This document shows, piece after piece, positions 26,881-37,875 of a DNA stretch of 64,000 bases. Location: assembly GCF_004367585.1 (NCBI RefSeq), contig NZ_CP038015.1:3726001-3790000 (forward strand), read 5' to 3'. Under the pieces are notes generated by a model. It did no database searches and was not told where the DNA came from. It saw only the letters and a list, made by a program, of their open reading frames with translations. Made by a program: the position numbers and the translations under genes. The DNA is from Paenisporosarcina antarctica (GTDB lineage Bacteria; Bacillota; Bacilli; Bacillales_A; Planococcaceae). The stretch's first letter is position 1. Every line of letters starts with the position of its first letter.

Positions 26881-27124
26881 GCACTATCCACTATCACCCT
26901 CTAATTAACATTAACATATGTCGGACAATTGAAGTGTCCAAGACACACCTTGACCGAAGCCGATTCATCTCACCACTAAAGTCACGAGTGTTCCCGGCTG
27001 AAGGCATAAAAGTAGAATTCAATATAAAATTTGAGCATAACAAAAAAAGTGCGCAAAACAATGACACATCCCTTTATATATCCAATTTAGAAATATGCGG
27101 GGATGTCTAGAAGACTATTTCGCG

Positions 27125-27166
27125 AAAAAAATCCTAGTCAGCTTATGCTTCTGACCAGGATTTTTT
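27125..27166 (-). terminator. katG terminator
   Basis: AAATCCT and GTCAG pair with CTGAC and AGGATTT, followed by T residues on the minus strand, just after the katG stop. Confidence 0.88.
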
Positions 27167-27170
27167 CTAA

Positions 27171-29405
<2,235 letters not shown>

Positions 29406-29489
29406 CTAAACCCTCCTAGTGATAATGAAAATAGTAATCTTCTATCTATATATTACCGGTGTTTCTAATGACGGATAGTCATTCTTACA

Positions 29490-29504
29490 TTAGAATTATA
29501 CTAA
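29490..29504. promoter_or_regulatory. Candidate PerR box upstream of katG
   Basis: TTAGAATTATACTAA fits the 7-1-7 inverted repeat consensus TTATAATNATTATAA at 11 of 14 positions. Its position ahead of a peroxide-detoxifying gene suits PerR repression. Confidence 0.45.
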
Positions 29505-29882
29505 AGTGGAGATAGATTGAAAAGTAATAAGCATGTAAATGTGAGCACTGAATGACTATATTATTAAAATTTAAAGAAACACCTAGTTCTAGTTTAACTT
29601 GGGTACTCCAAGAAATACATCGATAAGTGTTAAATTTTATGAATTTTCGGTAAATTTAGCGTGTATGATGTTCTCTCTTTCATACAGATGAAAAATACTG
29701 ATTCAAATGATAACGTCACCAACTATAGATTTTGACAATAACTGCGTAAATACAATAAATAGATTATTAATGTACCAGATAGGGTTTATGAAGCAGTAAA
29801 TATTTAAGGACTTTCTTAGAATGGGAAGTCAACTCATTTTTCACTTCCCATTTTGAGGAATATTCTTAGTAAGCTATTTTAC

Positions 29883-30071
29883 TTATCGGTATTTTCTTAA
29901 CAGAAAATATCCTGTTGCAGGGAGTGTCGCAAACGCAAGTCCAATTGCCATAACTAATGAAAAATTTTTAATTTTAAATAAAGTTACGACTCTCTCAGAA
30001 AGAATAAGTACTATTACTATGATACCAATAAGTAAATAGTAGTTTATCTTTAAACTTATTAAATATACATA
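29883..30071 (-). other. Start-less frame for a two-helix membrane peptide
   Basis: The minus-strand frame reads KINYYLLIGIIVIVLIL...MAIGLAFATLPATGYFLLRKYR before a TAA. The composition (two hydrophobic helices and a basic end) looks like a real small membrane protein, but no ATG, GTG or TTG lies between it and the upstream in-frame stop. It may be a 5'-truncated remnant. Confidence 0.3.
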
Positions 30072-30142
30072 CTATCTATTCACTAAGATATAAAATATTC
30101 GTCTATTTTATACAATTAGTAACATTAACGAGAGAACCGCAC

Positions 30143-30160
30143 TTACTTATGATAAGGTTC
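30143..30160 (-). repeat. rlmH-3'-end-like site 2
   Basis: The minus strand reads GAACCTTATCATAAGTAA, translating in the rlmH frame as EPYHK-stop with one synonymous change from the true rlmH end. It lies in intergenic DNA with no rlmH around it. Confidence 0.65.
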
Positions 30161-30240
30161 CCCGTGGTAGGTCTAAATGAGCAGGTTTTTATCCTATTTC
30201 ACTTTAGATAGCTGGCTAAATGATTGCCCAAATCTCTCTC

Positions 30241-31434
30241 CTACTCCAACAACTCTTCAGGAAGCAGCTTAAATCCTTCAATCATCGTGTCTTCTTCCAC
30301 CTCAATCAATAGACAGCGTTTGCCATTGTAATTGACCTGTCTTACATATCTCAAGTCTTGTGGGCTGATCGTAATATTCGCTACTTTCGTGCTGATCTTG
30401 ATTGACTTGGACGCGTAACTTGGAACTATATGGCTTGCTTTCATTTCATACGTTTTGTCTTCGATTACCCGCTGAAAGGCACTTTCCACTTTTTCTGTAT
30501 TCACATCTTTTACGCCGCTCGCCTTCAGAACACGTTCAACCTCTTTACTATCCAAAGTAGGACTACTCCCATCTTCGTCCTCATTCTCTTCTTCCATCAC
30601 CAACATATTATTAATTTCATCATATACACTTGCGAGGGTTTTCGAATTCACTTCATCACCAATTACTGCTTTTACAATTTCTTCAAACACCGCTTTATCT
30701 TCCTCGGCAGTCATGATTTCCTTGCCGTTCAACACATTCTCAATAAATTGTACATCCGGTTTATTCGCTTTGCCCGCAGCATAAAGGATGTGATTGACGT
30801 CTGCGGCGTTGTTTGTGAAGCAAGGGAACAGAAATCCACCAATTGGAGAGGGCAGTTTAATGACGGGATCTGCCAAGAGACTCGACTTAAACTCCCTCTC
30901 GACAAAATTAAACACAAGTGAACGTTTCGGCAGTTCTGTCTGATTCATGCTACAGAGGATAAAAGGAGTGATATACACTTCATTCCGAATGTCTATTTCA
31001 GTTTCATCAGGATTGCGTTTCGTCGTTTTATTATAATTTCCACGAATAAATGTGACGACCATATCCTTGTCATATTGGATTTCCTGTACCATCTTCAAGG
31101 CGATACGTTGCATATTCTCTTTCCATTCGACTACATCATCTGTATGAAGCGCTTGATATAAAAGTCGTTGCGCATGGTCCGTTTGTCCCTCTTCTTGACG
31201 TTGAAACTTCACCTCAAATAGTTTCACATCCAGTTTCCCGCCTAATACCTTTTTAAAGTTATCAAGGAACAGTTCTTGCTGCTCCCGGTCCAACAAGGAA
31301 AATGACTGGCTCTCCTCATAATAGATATCACTGCTTTCCTGCTTGATGTAAACGTTATAAATATCATCAACTTTCAGTAAATCAGTATCCACCTTAAATT
31401 GTTTGCGAATCGCTGCTATGTCATTCTTATTCAT
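30241..31434 (-). CDS. DUF4317 family protein
   Basis: A 397-residue cytoplasmic protein that I recognise as DUF4317, a Firmicutes family without known function. It is rich in charged residues, with no membrane segment. Conserved-looking blocks are the N-terminus MNKNDIAAIRKQFK and the middle FILCSMNQTELPKRSLVFNF. I took the ATG at 31434 because the frame's first codon (TTG 31446) touches the GGGAG element directly. The gene is alone, between two rlmH-end-like sites, so it may be island cargo. Confidence 0.75.
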   Translation of the reverse strand: MNKNDIAAIRKQFKVDTDLLKVDDIYNVYIKQESSDIYYEESQSFSLLDREQQELFLDNFKKVLGGKLDVKLFEVKFQRQEEGQTDHAQRLLYQALHTDDVVEWKENMQRIALKMVQEIQYDKDMVVTFIRGNYNKTTKRNPDETEIDIRNEVYITPFILCSMNQTELPKRSLVFNFVEREFKSSLLADPVIKLPSPIGGFLFPCFTNNAADVNHILYAAGKANKPDVQFIENVLNGKEIMTAEEDKAVFEEIVKAVIGDEVNSKTLASVYDEINNMLVMEEENEDEDGSSPTLDSKEVERVLKASGVKDVNTEKVESAFQRVIEDKTYEMKASHIVPSYASKSIKISTKVANITISPQDLRYVRQVNYNGKRCLLIEVEEDTMIEGFKLLPEELLE

Positions 31435-31556
31435 CTCTAATTCCAACTCCCTGGCTAGTAAGATCCGTGTTATTGAATCAAAATCCGTGTCATGTACAAA
31501 AAAAGAGCATCCAAAGCTACAGTTTAGCTTTTGACACTTTTTTATTATAACAATAT

Positions 31557-31700
31557 TTAAGATGAAGAACGGAAAACAGTTCCAATATAGTTAATTGTCT
31601 GCACTTTGCCATCCACGTCATATTTAGCTAGTTTCTTGCGAATGGATCTGCTGTGTCCCTTAAAATTGTCCTTTCTAAAATGTAGGTTTAGTACTTTCAT
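31557..31700 (-). CDS. Possible 47-residue protein or C-terminal remnant
   Basis: ATG-started frame whose product ends RKKLAKYDVDGKVQTINYIGTVFRSSS. The basic helix followed by a beta-like stretch resembles the end of a winged-helix regulator, but no ribosome-binding site is seen and I do not recognise the family. It could equally be the tail of a lost gene. Confidence 0.3.
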   Translation of the reverse strand: MKVLNLHFRKDNFKGHSRSIRKKLAKYDVDGKVQTINYIGTVFRSSS

Positions 31701-31792
31701 TTTACAAAATAGGACGATTTATTGTATTTATTGTTGGAAATTCCAGTTAAAGTTTAGAATTTATTTCTAATAAACTCTTCTAAAACAATAAT

Positions 31793-31829
31793 AAAAATGC
31801 CGAAATCTAAACAGTGTTTCGGCATTTTT
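31793..31829. terminator. Orphan bidirectional terminator
   Basis: AAAAATGCCGAAA pairs with TTTCGGCATTTTT around 11 bases. No intact gene adjoins it, which fits a deletion or insertion history here. Confidence 0.75.
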
Positions 31830-31885
31830 ATTTTATTTCTTACTAATATATTAGTTTTGAAAAATTTTTTTCTGAAAAACCTCAT

Positions 31886-31901
31886 TTACTTGGTACGGTT
31901 C
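31886..31901 (-). repeat. rlmH-3'-end-like site 3
   Basis: The minus strand reads GAACCGTACCAAGTAA, which is site 4 with two bases deleted. With flanks, AAAACCTCATTTACTT...GGTACGGTTC is shared by sites 3 and 4, making a direct repeat around the DUF378-splB segment. Confidence 0.6.
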
Positions 31902-32109
31902 CCCTTTTAATCCCAAAGTGAGGGACATTTTTATTCAGGTGGTACTGAGGAAATACTATTAATGGCATTCGGGGTCATTTCGTTTCTAAGTGGTTTTACC
32001 CCAATTTACCAAAGCGTAATAGTTTAACAAGTTGCACTCGAAAACTTGTCAAAAACCGTACAATACTTGTAACAGCCACCTGAGACAAGCGTCTGTTTCA
32101 TTGTTGCAA

Positions 32110-32445
32110 TTAATCTACAGAATCCTTACCACGGTTCATCTTTTTCAATTTAACGTCCTGTTCTTTCGTAAGATCCGGTTCCTCGCCGAATTCTGTTCTT
32201 AAATTAGAATTAGCGAAACTTGCAGGTCGGTCGGTAACCTTGTCGACCTCTTCATTTGGCTTAAATAGTAGACCGAGACATACCAGACCACCAATCCCTA
32301 CAAGACCATAGACCACCCTAGACAAGAATGCATCTTGACCACCAAATAACGTTGCAACTAAATCAAATTGAAATAATCCAATCAAACCCCAGTTAAGTGC
32401 ACCGATAATAACTAGAGATAGTGCAATCCGTGAGAACATACTCAT
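32110..32445 (-). CDS. DUF378 family membrane protein
   Basis: A 111-residue protein with the DUF378 core: two hydrophobic helices with the signature IGALNWGLIGLFQFDLVATLFG (residues 14-36) and RVVYGLVGIGGL. A soluble, charged tail of about 45 residues follows, longer than in minimal members. Function unknown. It stands alone 330 bases downstream of splB on the same strand, separated by the splB terminator. Confidence 0.85.
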   Translation of the reverse strand: MSMFSRIALSLVIIGALNWGLIGLFQFDLVATLFGGQDAFLSRVVYGLVGIGGLVCLGLLFKPNEEVDKVTDRPASFANSNLRTEFGEEPDLTKEQDVKLKKMNRGKDSVD

Positions 32446-32728
32446 ACTTAAACTCCTCCTTCGATTAAAATATAATTGAATCCGTAATTACCGTAAGTAG
32501 TTTTGAACCGCTACTTTACATCAGTTGTTACAATCACTGAATAAATACGACGCATATTGATTCGTACTTATCTTTTGCCAAAACCGCTATTTAATACATA
32601 TTTATCAATGAAGACAGGTCACAAACAATCATAGTTAATTTTACAAACGTTTTTTTATTATTATTCGCATTTCTTTAGTGCCTGTCTCCCACAATTTAAA
32701 GGAGATGATAGAAAGGATTTACAGCAAC

Positions 32729-32774
32729 AAAAAGCGTAAAGCCCCAGTTTCCACTGGATCCTTACGCTTTTTTT
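32729..32774 (-). terminator. splB terminator
   Basis: AAAAAGCGTAA pairs with TTACGCTTTTT, with an inner CCAGT/ACTGG stem, a few bases after the splB stop. Confidence 0.85.
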
Positions 32775-32780
32775 GATTAC

Positions 32781-33809
32781 TCAAGTAAAATACTCCAACT
32801 TCGCATTCGGAAAGTACTTTGTCATATATCCGTATAGATTTGACTTTATTTCATCCTCTTCATCCTTTTGGTAAATATACTTACCAATTCCATACCTGCC
32901 CCATTTGTAACGTCTTTTTTCTTCATCTAACTCCAATTTCGTTTTTGGATAATTCTTTTCAATCACTTTTTTCGCGGGCTTCGTAAAGCGGTGTTGAATA
33001 AATTCAAATGTAATATCGTCTCTTGCATCTTGTGGCAATTCTTCATCAAGTCGCTCAAACATGCGGCGATATCCTTCCTCCCAGCCTTCATGAAGGTATA
33101 TGGGAGCAACGATAAAACCTAGTGGGTAGCCAGCTCTCGCCACTTTCCCTGCTGCCTCGATTCTTTTATTCAGAGGAGAAGTACCGGGCTCAAAACTCTT
33201 AATGACATAATCAGCGTTTATGCTAAATCGGAATCGTGTATTGCCATTATGCTTGGCATCCAGTAAATGGTCGACAAAATGAAATTTGGTCACAAAACGT
33301 AGCCTACCTAATTCTGTTTGACCAATATGTTCAATTGCTTTTTTTAATGAATGCGTCAAATGGTCAATTCCTACTATATCTGATGTACAGGCAGCTTCGA
33401 ACCGGGTAATCTCAGGTGCACGTTCTTCGATGTAGCGATCAGCCGCTTCAAAAATCTCTTCCACGTTTACGTAAGTTCGAATATACGGTTTGCTGCCCAT
33501 CGTCGTTTGCAAATAACAGTAATGACAATGCGCCATACAACCTGTCGCAAGGGGGATTGCATATTCTGCTGAAGGCTTTGACGTATCAAATTTTAGCGTT
33601 TTTCGAATACCAACGACTAAGGTGGATTTTGCGATACGATATTTTTGAGCGTCCGTATCACCCGGCAAATCCCGAATTTGATTATGCGATGTCGTAAAGC
33701 GCGTTTCAATCCCCATTTCCTCAAACTTTTTCTTCAGTTCTTTTCCAAGAGGATAATCAAGTGCATGGGGCTCAAAATAGACAAGTTGTGGGATAAAGGG
33801 TTTATTCAT
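32781..33809 (-). CDS. splB: Spore photoproduct lyase
   Basis: Radical SAM enzyme that reverses the UV lesion 5-thyminyl-5,6-dihydrothymine during spore germination. It is 342 residues, the family length. The [4Fe-4S] ligands are Cys91, Cys95 and Cys98 (CMAHCHYC), and the hydrogen-donating cysteine is Cys141 in EAACTSD, at the same position as in Bacillus. The usual partner splA (a TRAP-like regulator) is not adjacent. The gene is bracketed with DUF378 by a direct repeat, so it may have moved as a unit. Confidence 0.96.
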   Translation of the reverse strand: MNKPFIPQLVYFEPHALDYPLGKELKKKFEEMGIETRFTTSHNQIRDLPGDTDAQKYRIAKSTLVVGIRKTLKFDTSKPSAEYAIPLATGCMAHCHYCYLQTTMGSKPYIRTYVNVEEIFEAADRYIEERAPEITRFEAACTSDIVGIDHLTHSLKKAIEHIGQTELGRLRFVTKFHFVDHLLDAKHNGNTRFRFSINADYVIKSFEPGTSPLNKRIEAAGKVARAGYPLGFIVAPIYLHEGWEEGYRRMFERLDEELPQDARDDITFEFIQHRFTKPAKKVIEKNYPKTKLELDEEKRRYKWGRYGIGKYIYQKDEEDEIKSNLYGYMTKYFPNAKLEYFT

Positions 33810-33836
33810 ACTGAGAACTACCTAATTCAAAATTAG

Positions 33837-34099
33837 TATCCATTTGATCACCTTTCTCTTTTTTTATAGCTTGTCTTAAAAATGAGAAGTTATGAAAATG
33901 AACATAATTTTGGGTACTTGATCACAACCTTATTCAGTTAAAATAATACAAGTGCATAAACAATTAGGAACCTCAGTCACATTCACTTGGGATTAGTAAT
34001 TATTCGAATATTTATAGACCTTGGTGAGTTGATATATTCTTACCTTGCATAGGTCAGTCAAACAATGATAAAAAACACCAAAATAGTAAAAAACCTCAT
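33837..34099. other. Spacer upstream of splB
   Basis: AT-rich DNA without a supportable gene; it should contain the splB promoter (sigma G in Bacillus), which I could not place. Confidence 0.4.
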
Positions 34100-34117
34100 T
34101 TACTTGTGGTACGGTTC
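34100..34117 (-). repeat. rlmH-3'-end-like site 4
   Basis: The minus strand reads GAACCGTACCACAAGTAA, translating as EPYHK-stop with only synonymous changes from the real rlmH end. It lies 64 bases from the decayed rlmH copy at 34164-34486, so two such ends stand side by side. Confidence 0.7.
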
Positions 34118-34163
34118 TCCGTCACGCGCTTAGATGCGAAATTTTAGTGAAATTTTTCGCACC

Positions 34164-34486
34164 AATTTATGATACGGCTGGTTATGAATAATACAAAATG
34201 CTCGATACACCTGCTCAATCAATACTAACTTCATCAACTGATGAGGGAAAATCATTTTACAGAATGATAATTGTTCATTTGATCTCTTCAATATTTCATC
34301 ACTTAGTCCGAGTTATCCACTGATGACGAAGGTGATTTTGCTTTTGCCGTACGTCATGAGTTGGTTGAAGTCGTCGGCTAGTTGTTCGGAGGATTTCATT
34401 TTTCCGTTAATGGCAAGGGCAATGACGTGAGCATCGGGTACGATTTTTGCCAAGATGCGTTCGCCTTCTTTTCGTTTCACGAGCAA
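34164..34486 (-). pseudogene. rlmH: Decayed second copy of the rlmH 3' half
   Basis: From about 34486 the minus strand encodes [12 protein letters not shown]...[26 protein letters not shown]-like sequence, closely matching residues 56-105 of the intact RlmH at 37306-37785. A TAA replaces the serine codon after FVISG at 34313. Past it the same frame continues to match to the very end ([18 protein letters not shown]...NQPYHK). It covers about two thirds of the gene; the 5' third is absent. It is joined in frame to an EcsC-family gene. Confidence 0.9.
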
Positions 34487-35341
34487 CATGTCGAGTTTTT
34501 CCTTCATTATTTCCTCAAACTCCAAATCAATGATTTCTGGATTGTTTTTCCTCAATTCCTCAAAACTTTGTCTGATTTGCTTTGGGGTAAGATCGATGTT
34601 TTCTTCCAGTGCTTTGGCCAGTCGTTTCCCTATCTTGGTCATGGATGCATATGTTAACCCACCAGATATAATCCCTCCTGCCAACGGAATCGCTTTGGAA
34701 ACGCCTTTGGCAAATGAATTTTTAGTAACCTTTAAGCCAATGAACTCTAATGTCTTTTTAAAGATCGGATAGTAGACAGTCTTCATTAAAACTTTGTTCG
34801 GGATCTTCTTTAACGCTTGTTTTGCCAACTGTGATGATAAAGCTTTGATTGTGGCTGTTGCTCCGCCAACGCCAAACATAACACCTAAAAACAAGATTAA
34901 ATCGCCGCTCACATTTTCCGCATTCATTTCTTCGCCATCCCAAAAATCATCATAGCCATAAATTTAGCCGAGCTCTTGAGAAAGTCGTAAAGCCATGGCA
35001 AAAAACTGCACAGTATCTGCTGGAATCGTCGCAGCCATCGCTAAACCACCTGGGATGCCCGTAGCAAACGAAAGACTTGAACTTTGCATCGTCCGATCAG
35101 AAATCACTTTTTTAGCAATTTTGTTTAAAATCTGTTTATCAATATTGGCCTGTCCAGAACCTTTTTCAATCAGCTCGGCAAGTTCATCAGGAGATAAATG
35201 TTTCGAAAAACTCTTCGCTAAAAACTCTCTTCGATCCACTTTCACACCTGGTAACTTTACAACATTTGAAAGTACGACTTCGAGTACGGTAGATTCGTTT
35301 GCCAACATTAACACCTCATTTAACAATATTTTTCTTATCAT
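34313..35341 (-). pseudogene. EcsC-family gene split by a stop and fused to an rlmH remnant
   Basis: Residues 1-125 (from 35341) match the start of EcsC-family proteins (RREFLAKSFSKHLSPDELAELIEKG, SFATGIPGGLAMAATIPADTVQFFAMALRLSQEL). TAA at 34964-34966 interrupts the frame. Reading through it in the same frame gives [12 protein letters not shown] and then the rest of an EcsC protein ([42 protein letters not shown]). So one nonsense codon split a full-length gene. After about 34490 the frame passes without a shift into RlmH sequence and stops at 34313. EcsC proteins are thought to associate with membranes; function poorly known. A separate shorter protein starting at ATG 34927 could still be made. 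Confidence 0.85.
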
Positions 35342-35473
35342 ACTATTATTATTTCAAATTTTATCCATTAATATCTTTTCAAATGTATTCTTTATGCTAT
35401 GATTTAATCAATTCCTGAATTGATAGAAGCTTACATATTTCGATTTAAACTATGTAATAGAAAAGGTGAGATA

Positions 35474-36241
35474 ATGGATAAAAATGAAGATCTTTTAAAA
35501 ACCAAAGATGATCGAATTGCTCACTTGGAGAAACTTATTGTTGAATTAACGGAAGCTAAACAACAAAATGCTGCAACGCTTGCGGAAAGCTATCGTTCAA
35601 AGCCTTATGAAACATTTGAAAGTGGTTTTAAATTGTCTTCCTTATTCTTATGGTTTAAAAATATTCTAATCATCATTCTTATACTATTAGTACTCGGTCT
35701 TGGTGCTTTTTGGTTGCTGAATGGTAATGTCTTTAAGAAAAGTTCTGTAACATTTGTAGAAACTGTTCAGGAGTTATCCACTTTAGCAACAGCGGAAGCT
35801 CAAACGAAAACGGTGCTAAATATAGTAGACAATAAAATTTTCGGCAAAAAAATTCCTTTGCCTATACCTGGCACTAAACGTGAAATATTGCTCATTGTTC
35901 CCGCAACGGTGCTCGCAGGTGTTGATTTGAATAAGGTTACGGAAGACGATATGAAGATTAGCGAAGATACGAAAGAGATTGATATTACTCTACCTCACGC
36001 AAAACTTATTCAAGAACCTTCACTTCAAATGGACAAAATTACAACATACGTTGATGGTGGGATTTTCAATGATAAAGTTGATTGGAATGAAGGTTATGAA
36101 CTAGCGGCCTCTGCACAAGAAAAAGTTAAAAAAGAAGTTATTTCTGCCGGTTTATTAACAACTGCTGAAAAAAATGCAGACAAGGCACTAACTCAATTTT
36201 TCAAGAATATGGGTTACAAAGTAAATATAACTTATAAATAA
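35474..36241 (+). CDS. DUF4230 family membrane-anchored protein
   Basis: A 255-residue protein of the DUF4230 family. The N-terminal coiled-coil-like segment (KTKDDRIAHLEKLIVELTEAKQQ) is followed by one membrane helix (NILIIILILLVLGLGAFWLL) and the conserved soluble domain (VETVQELSTLATAEAQTKTVL... ITLPHAKLIQEPSLQMDKITTY). Function unknown. Start is taken at ATG 35474, with AAAGGTGAG upstream; the frame extends 18 codons further without a better site. It is the only plus-strand gene in the rlmH-proximal island, with its own terminator. Confidence 0.85.
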   Translation: MDKNEDLLKTKDDRIAHLEKLIVELTEAKQQNAATLAESYRSKPYETFESGFKLSSLFLWFKNILIIILILLVLGLGAFWLLNGNVFKKSSVTFVETVQELSTLATAEAQTKTVLNIVDNKIFGKKIPLPIPGTKREILLIVPATVLAGVDLNKVTEDDMKISEDTKEIDITLPHAKLIQEPSLQMDKITTYVDGGIFNDKVDWNEGYELAASAQEKVKKEVISAGLLTTAEKNADKALTQFFKNMGYKVNITYK

Positions 36242-36271
36242 CCAAATCATTATTATTAAAATCTCTTCATC

Positions 36272-36312
36272 AAAACAGCACCCACCTAAAGTACTGGTTG
36301 GGTGCTGTTTTG
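36272..36312 (+). terminator. Terminator of the DUF4230 gene
   Basis: AAAACAGCACCCA pairs with TGGGTGCTGTTTT, with an extended imperfect stem, 31 bases after the stop. Confidence 0.88.
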
Positions 36313-36330
36313 CATTATAAAATCATTATC

Positions 36331-36347
36331 TACTTATGATAATGGTT
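36331..36347 (-). repeat. rlmH-3'-end-like site 5 (weak)
   Basis: TACTTATGATAATGGTT on the plus strand resembles the rlmH end with a one-base insertion. It lies between the DUF4230 terminator and the immunity-gene remnant, and could be chance. Confidence 0.35.
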
Positions 36348-36421
36348 GATTTTTAGTATCTTTCAATGGATATCACATTTATAATTTTTCTCAAATTACG
36401 AAGGGTTATTTTTCTCTTTCA

Positions 36422-36869
36422 TTAATCTTTAATAGGAAATTCTTTCAATATTTTTTTCAAACCGCATAAAAATATCTCGACATACGTTAGATCCGTTTCG
36501 ATTTCAAATTTCAACTCACTTCCATGGCCAACAGGATATTGAACATAGCCGCTGACATTTATTTTTTTCTGAATGTATCTATGGTAAAAGTTAGAGCAAA
36601 GGTTCAGTTGGCAAAACTACCTATTCTTTTTTTAGATCTAAAAATTTTCCAAATTCACGTATGAAATACTCTATTAATCTTCCCTCGAGCATCACATCGT
36701 TAATTTCTGCTTTAAACGCTGGAATAGTTAAATAAAGATAGGTAATATGCCAATCAGCATCGTGTTCATCTTCTGCCTCAGGATACGTATAATTATAGAA
36801 GCAAATTTTAAAATGAAATAACCTATCTTGTGAAGTTAATTTGGCATATGGATAGTCTTTAAGGCAGTT
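36422..36869 (-). pseudogene. Decayed WapI-like immunity gene
   Basis: Two pieces of one protein are visible in different frames. The first reads NYTYPEAEDEHDADWHITYLYLTIPAFKAEI...IEYFIREFGKFLDLKKE. The second reads KKINVSGYVQYPVGHGSELKFEIETDLTYVEIFLCGLKKILKEFPIKD. Their order and pattern (DADW near the start, a tDxTYVE..L..LKKIL..FP ending) fit the WapI-type immunity proteins that neutralise contact-dependent toxins. A stop precedes the first piece, and stops and a frameshift lie between them. Family assignment is from memory of the pattern. Confidence 0.55.
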
Positions 36870-36879
36870 CTAGTAAAAG

Positions 36880-37215
36880 TTACTTTTCCGTGGTGATTCT
36901 TTTATATTGCTCTTCCGTGAAATGCTTAACAATTTTTAACTTCTCTTCTTTCCTCATTAACTCTAAAGGAATATACACCTCATGGTTTTTCAGTTTGAAA
37001 TTTCTCATCTCACTAATCTCAAATCCTACTATTTTTTGGATTTCTTTCTGAAGTTCTTTACCTTTTGTAGACTCAGGATTAAAAGGCTCAACATGCAATA
37101 TTAAACATTGATATCGTTTATCTCCATAAAGTGTCGCAAATTTGCTAGTATTTCCCCAGAAGGTAAAAGGTTTATAACCTATAGATAAACTCTTTGGTGC
37201 AATAGTGCATTTCAT
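36880..37215 (-). CDS. Hypothetical protein next to rlmH
   Basis: A 111-residue frame that I do not recognise (YQCLILHVEPFNPES..KELQKEIQKIVGFEISEMRNFKLKNHEVYIPLELM). It has mixed alpha/beta composition and no membrane segment. No good ribosome-binding site precedes the ATG, so it may be the 3' part of a larger lost gene. It lies directly downstream of rlmH, the position where SCC-type islands begin, and beside an immunity-gene remnant. Confidence 0.5.
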   Translation of the reverse strand: MKCTIAPKSLSIGYKPFTFWGNTSKFATLYGDKRYQCLILHVEPFNPESTKGKELQKEIQKIVGFEISEMRNFKLKNHEVYIPLELMRKEEKLKIVKHFTEEQYKRITTEK

Positions 37216-37305
37216 GGGTCCAAGAGAATTTTAGAATTTGTGCAACTCACTGAATACTAGTAACTCATTCATTTCTTATACCACCTATAATTGATTGCCA
37301 ATCAT

Positions 37306-37323
37306 TTACTTATGATACGGTTC
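37306..37323 (-). repeat. rlmH 3' end: candidate attachment site
   Basis: The last codons of the intact rlmH read GAACCGTATCATAAGTAA (EPYHK-stop). In staphylococci the equivalent end (EAYHK-stop) is the attB core used by Ccr recombinases of SCC elements. Variants of this sequence recur to the left in the window. Confidence 0.65.
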
Positions 37324-37785
37324 ATTCTTAATTATTCGAAATGCCCGATACACTTGCTCAACTAACACTAATTTCATAAGCTGATGTGGGAGCGTCATCT
37401 TCGAAAATGATAACTTTTCATCAGATCGCTTCATAACGTCTTCATGCAACCCTAACGATCCACCGATAACGAAAGCCACTTTGCTACGACCGTATGTCAT
37501 AAGAGACTGCAAATCTTCTGCTAACTGTTCTGACGATTTCATTTTTCCTTCAATAGCTAGAGCAATAACATATGTATCTGCACCAATTTTTGCTAAAATA
37601 CGTTCGCCTTCTTTTTTCTTAACAATTTCCATATCAGCATCACTTAAGTTTTCAGGAGCTTTTTCGTCTGCTACTTCGATTAAATCTATTTTCGCATAAC
37701 TTCCTAATCGTTTTGTATATTCCTCAATGCCCAATTTTAAATATTTTTCTTTTAATTTCCCAACCGAAACAATAGAGATATTCAC
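37306..37785 (-). CDS. rlmH: 23S rRNA pseudouridine-1915 N3-methyltransferase
   Basis: SPOUT-class methyltransferase that methylates pseudouridine 1915 of 23S rRNA on assembled ribosomes. It is 159 residues, the exact family size, opening [16 protein letters not shown] and carrying the SAM-knot motif FVIGGSLGL followed by [28 protein letters not shown]. It is the Bacillus yydA homologue, downstream of yyzF and the DnaA-box cluster as in that genus. Its 3' end is the likely att site of the region to the left. Confidence 0.97.
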   Translation of the reverse strand: MNISIVSVGKLKEKYLKLGIEEYTKRLGSYAKIDLIEVADEKAPENLSDADMEIVKKKEGERILAKIGADTYVIALAIEGKMKSSEQLAEDLQSLMTYGRSKVAFVIGGSLGLHEDVMKRSDEKLSFSKMTLPHQLMKLVLVEQVYRAFRIIKNEPYHK

Positions 37786-37875
37786 AGGTTATCCACCTTC
37801 ACATTTTGTTTACAAACACGTTATCCACAGAACTTATCCACATATCCACAAGGCGAAACTACATATAGTATGCAA

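Larger units (their letters stand above)
29505..30240. other. Intergenic region with remnants
   Basis: No intact gene over 735 bases. It holds an orphan hairpin (AATGGGAAGT with ACTTCCCATT, 29820-29852), a coding-like reverse frame at 29883-30071 and an rlmH-end-like site at 30143-30160. Confidence 0.5.

Noticed and set aside
26955-27003. Omega RNA of the IS200/IS605 element
   Set aside because: The GCCG...CGGC segment lies upstream of tnpA, the wrong side for the guide RNA; it is more likely an element end or unrelated.
30430-30921. 163-codon plus-strand frame opposite the DUF4317 gene
   Set aside because: It is antisense to a well-formed gene, with Phe/His/Ile-rich composition typical of a shadow frame.
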